Below are positions 6,933 through 7,044 of a DNA stretch of 7,044 bases, one piece after another. The position numbers and the translations under genes were made by a program. The notes beneath the pieces were generated by a model. That model ran no database searches and was not told the DNA's origin. It saw only the letters and a list, made by a program, of their open reading frames with translations. The DNA comes from Chromatiales bacterium (lineage in GTDB: Bacteria; Pseudomonadota; Gammaproteobacteria; UBA6429; Thiohalophilaceae). The DNA lies in NCBI GenBank assembly GCA_027057985.1, contig JALUTJ010000534.1, positions 1 to 7,044 of the forward strand, in the 5' to 3' direction. Numbering within the stretch: the first letter of the stretch is position 1; each line of letters opens with the position of its first letter.

Positions 6933-6952
6933 TTAGCATCGATTTATGCTAA
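6933..6952. repeat. Perfect inverted repeat TTAGCAT/ATGCTAA
   Basis: TTAGCAT (6933-6939) and ATGCTAA (6946-6952) are perfect inverted arms around a 6-nt spacer. The element is flanked on both sides by the same hexamer, GGTTTA (6927-6932 and 6953-6958). It sits just in front of the weak rightward promoter match. Its arms share the core TTAGCA/TGCTAA with the repeat at 3726-3750. A regulator site is possible, but the function is unknown. Confidence 0.4.
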
Positions 6953-7044
6953 GGTTTAACGCGAGTAAAATTCAGGTATAAAAATATTAAATAAGAATAT
7001 AAGTATGTAGTAAAATGCGTAAATCAATATCTCTATCCAGCATT

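Larger units (their letters stand above)
6597..7044. other. Gene-free regulatory region upstream of pilA
   Basis: These 448 bases hold no convincing gene. From pilA outward they contain the ribosome binding site, a -24/-12 promoter, an A/T-tract zone (about 6725-6750) of the type that bends DNA, a CRP-type palindrome, a second palindrome (6852-6874) and an inverted repeat near 6933-6952. On the plus strand TTTAAC (6955-6960) and TATAAA (6977-6982) are 16 bp apart, a weak rightward promoter. An ATG at 7015 opens a frame of only ten codons before the edge, without a ribosome binding site, so a divergent gene to the right is possible but not shown. Confidence 0.7.

Noticed and set aside
7015..7044. 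Start of a rightward gene (ATG followed by nine open codons to the edge)
   Set aside because: Ten codons without a ribosome binding site cannot be told from chance.

Overview
The window holds a chromosomal type IV pilus (T4aP) assembly locus from what looks like a gammaproteobacterium. That inference rests on the pilB-pilC-pilD order, the style of the PilB and PilC sequences, a sigma-54-type pilin promoter and a consensus CRP-type palindrome. Genus and species cannot be read from the sequence. All convincing genes lie on the minus strand, so the locus reads from right to left.

Layout from right (upstream) to left (downstream). Positions 6597-7044 are a gene-free regulatory region. It holds a well-spaced -24/-12 promoter (6676-6691), a perfect TGTGA-N6-TCACA palindrome (6769-6784) and a second strong palindrome (6852-6874). 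Next comes a 152-aa prepilin (probable PilA, 6138-6596), followed by an 11-bp stem terminator that could work in both directions (6085-6124). Then a 126-aa second type IV prepilin (5667-6047) is followed after 10 nt by a 629-aa polytopic O-antigen-ligase/PglL-like protein with a C-terminal TPR (3767-5656). A 209-bp gap (3558-3766) carries overlapping AT-rich inverted repeats and a good sigma-70-like promoter. The core assembly genes pilB (extension ATPase), pilC (inner-membrane platform) and pilD (prepilin peptidase, cut by the left window edge) come last.

The genes fit one pathway. PilD removes the short leader peptides and methylates the two prepilins, PilB powers polymerisation through PilC, and the ligase-like protein is a candidate for O-glycosylating a pilin in the periplasm. 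The main points of interest are the second pilin and ligase inserted between pilA and pilBCD, the terminator that separates the two pilins, the absence of cysteine from both pilins, and the layered regulatory sites upstream of pilA. I see no mobile elements, CRISPR arrays, tRNA or rRNA. I do not see a clearly new system, but the pilin/ligase cassette deserves a second look.
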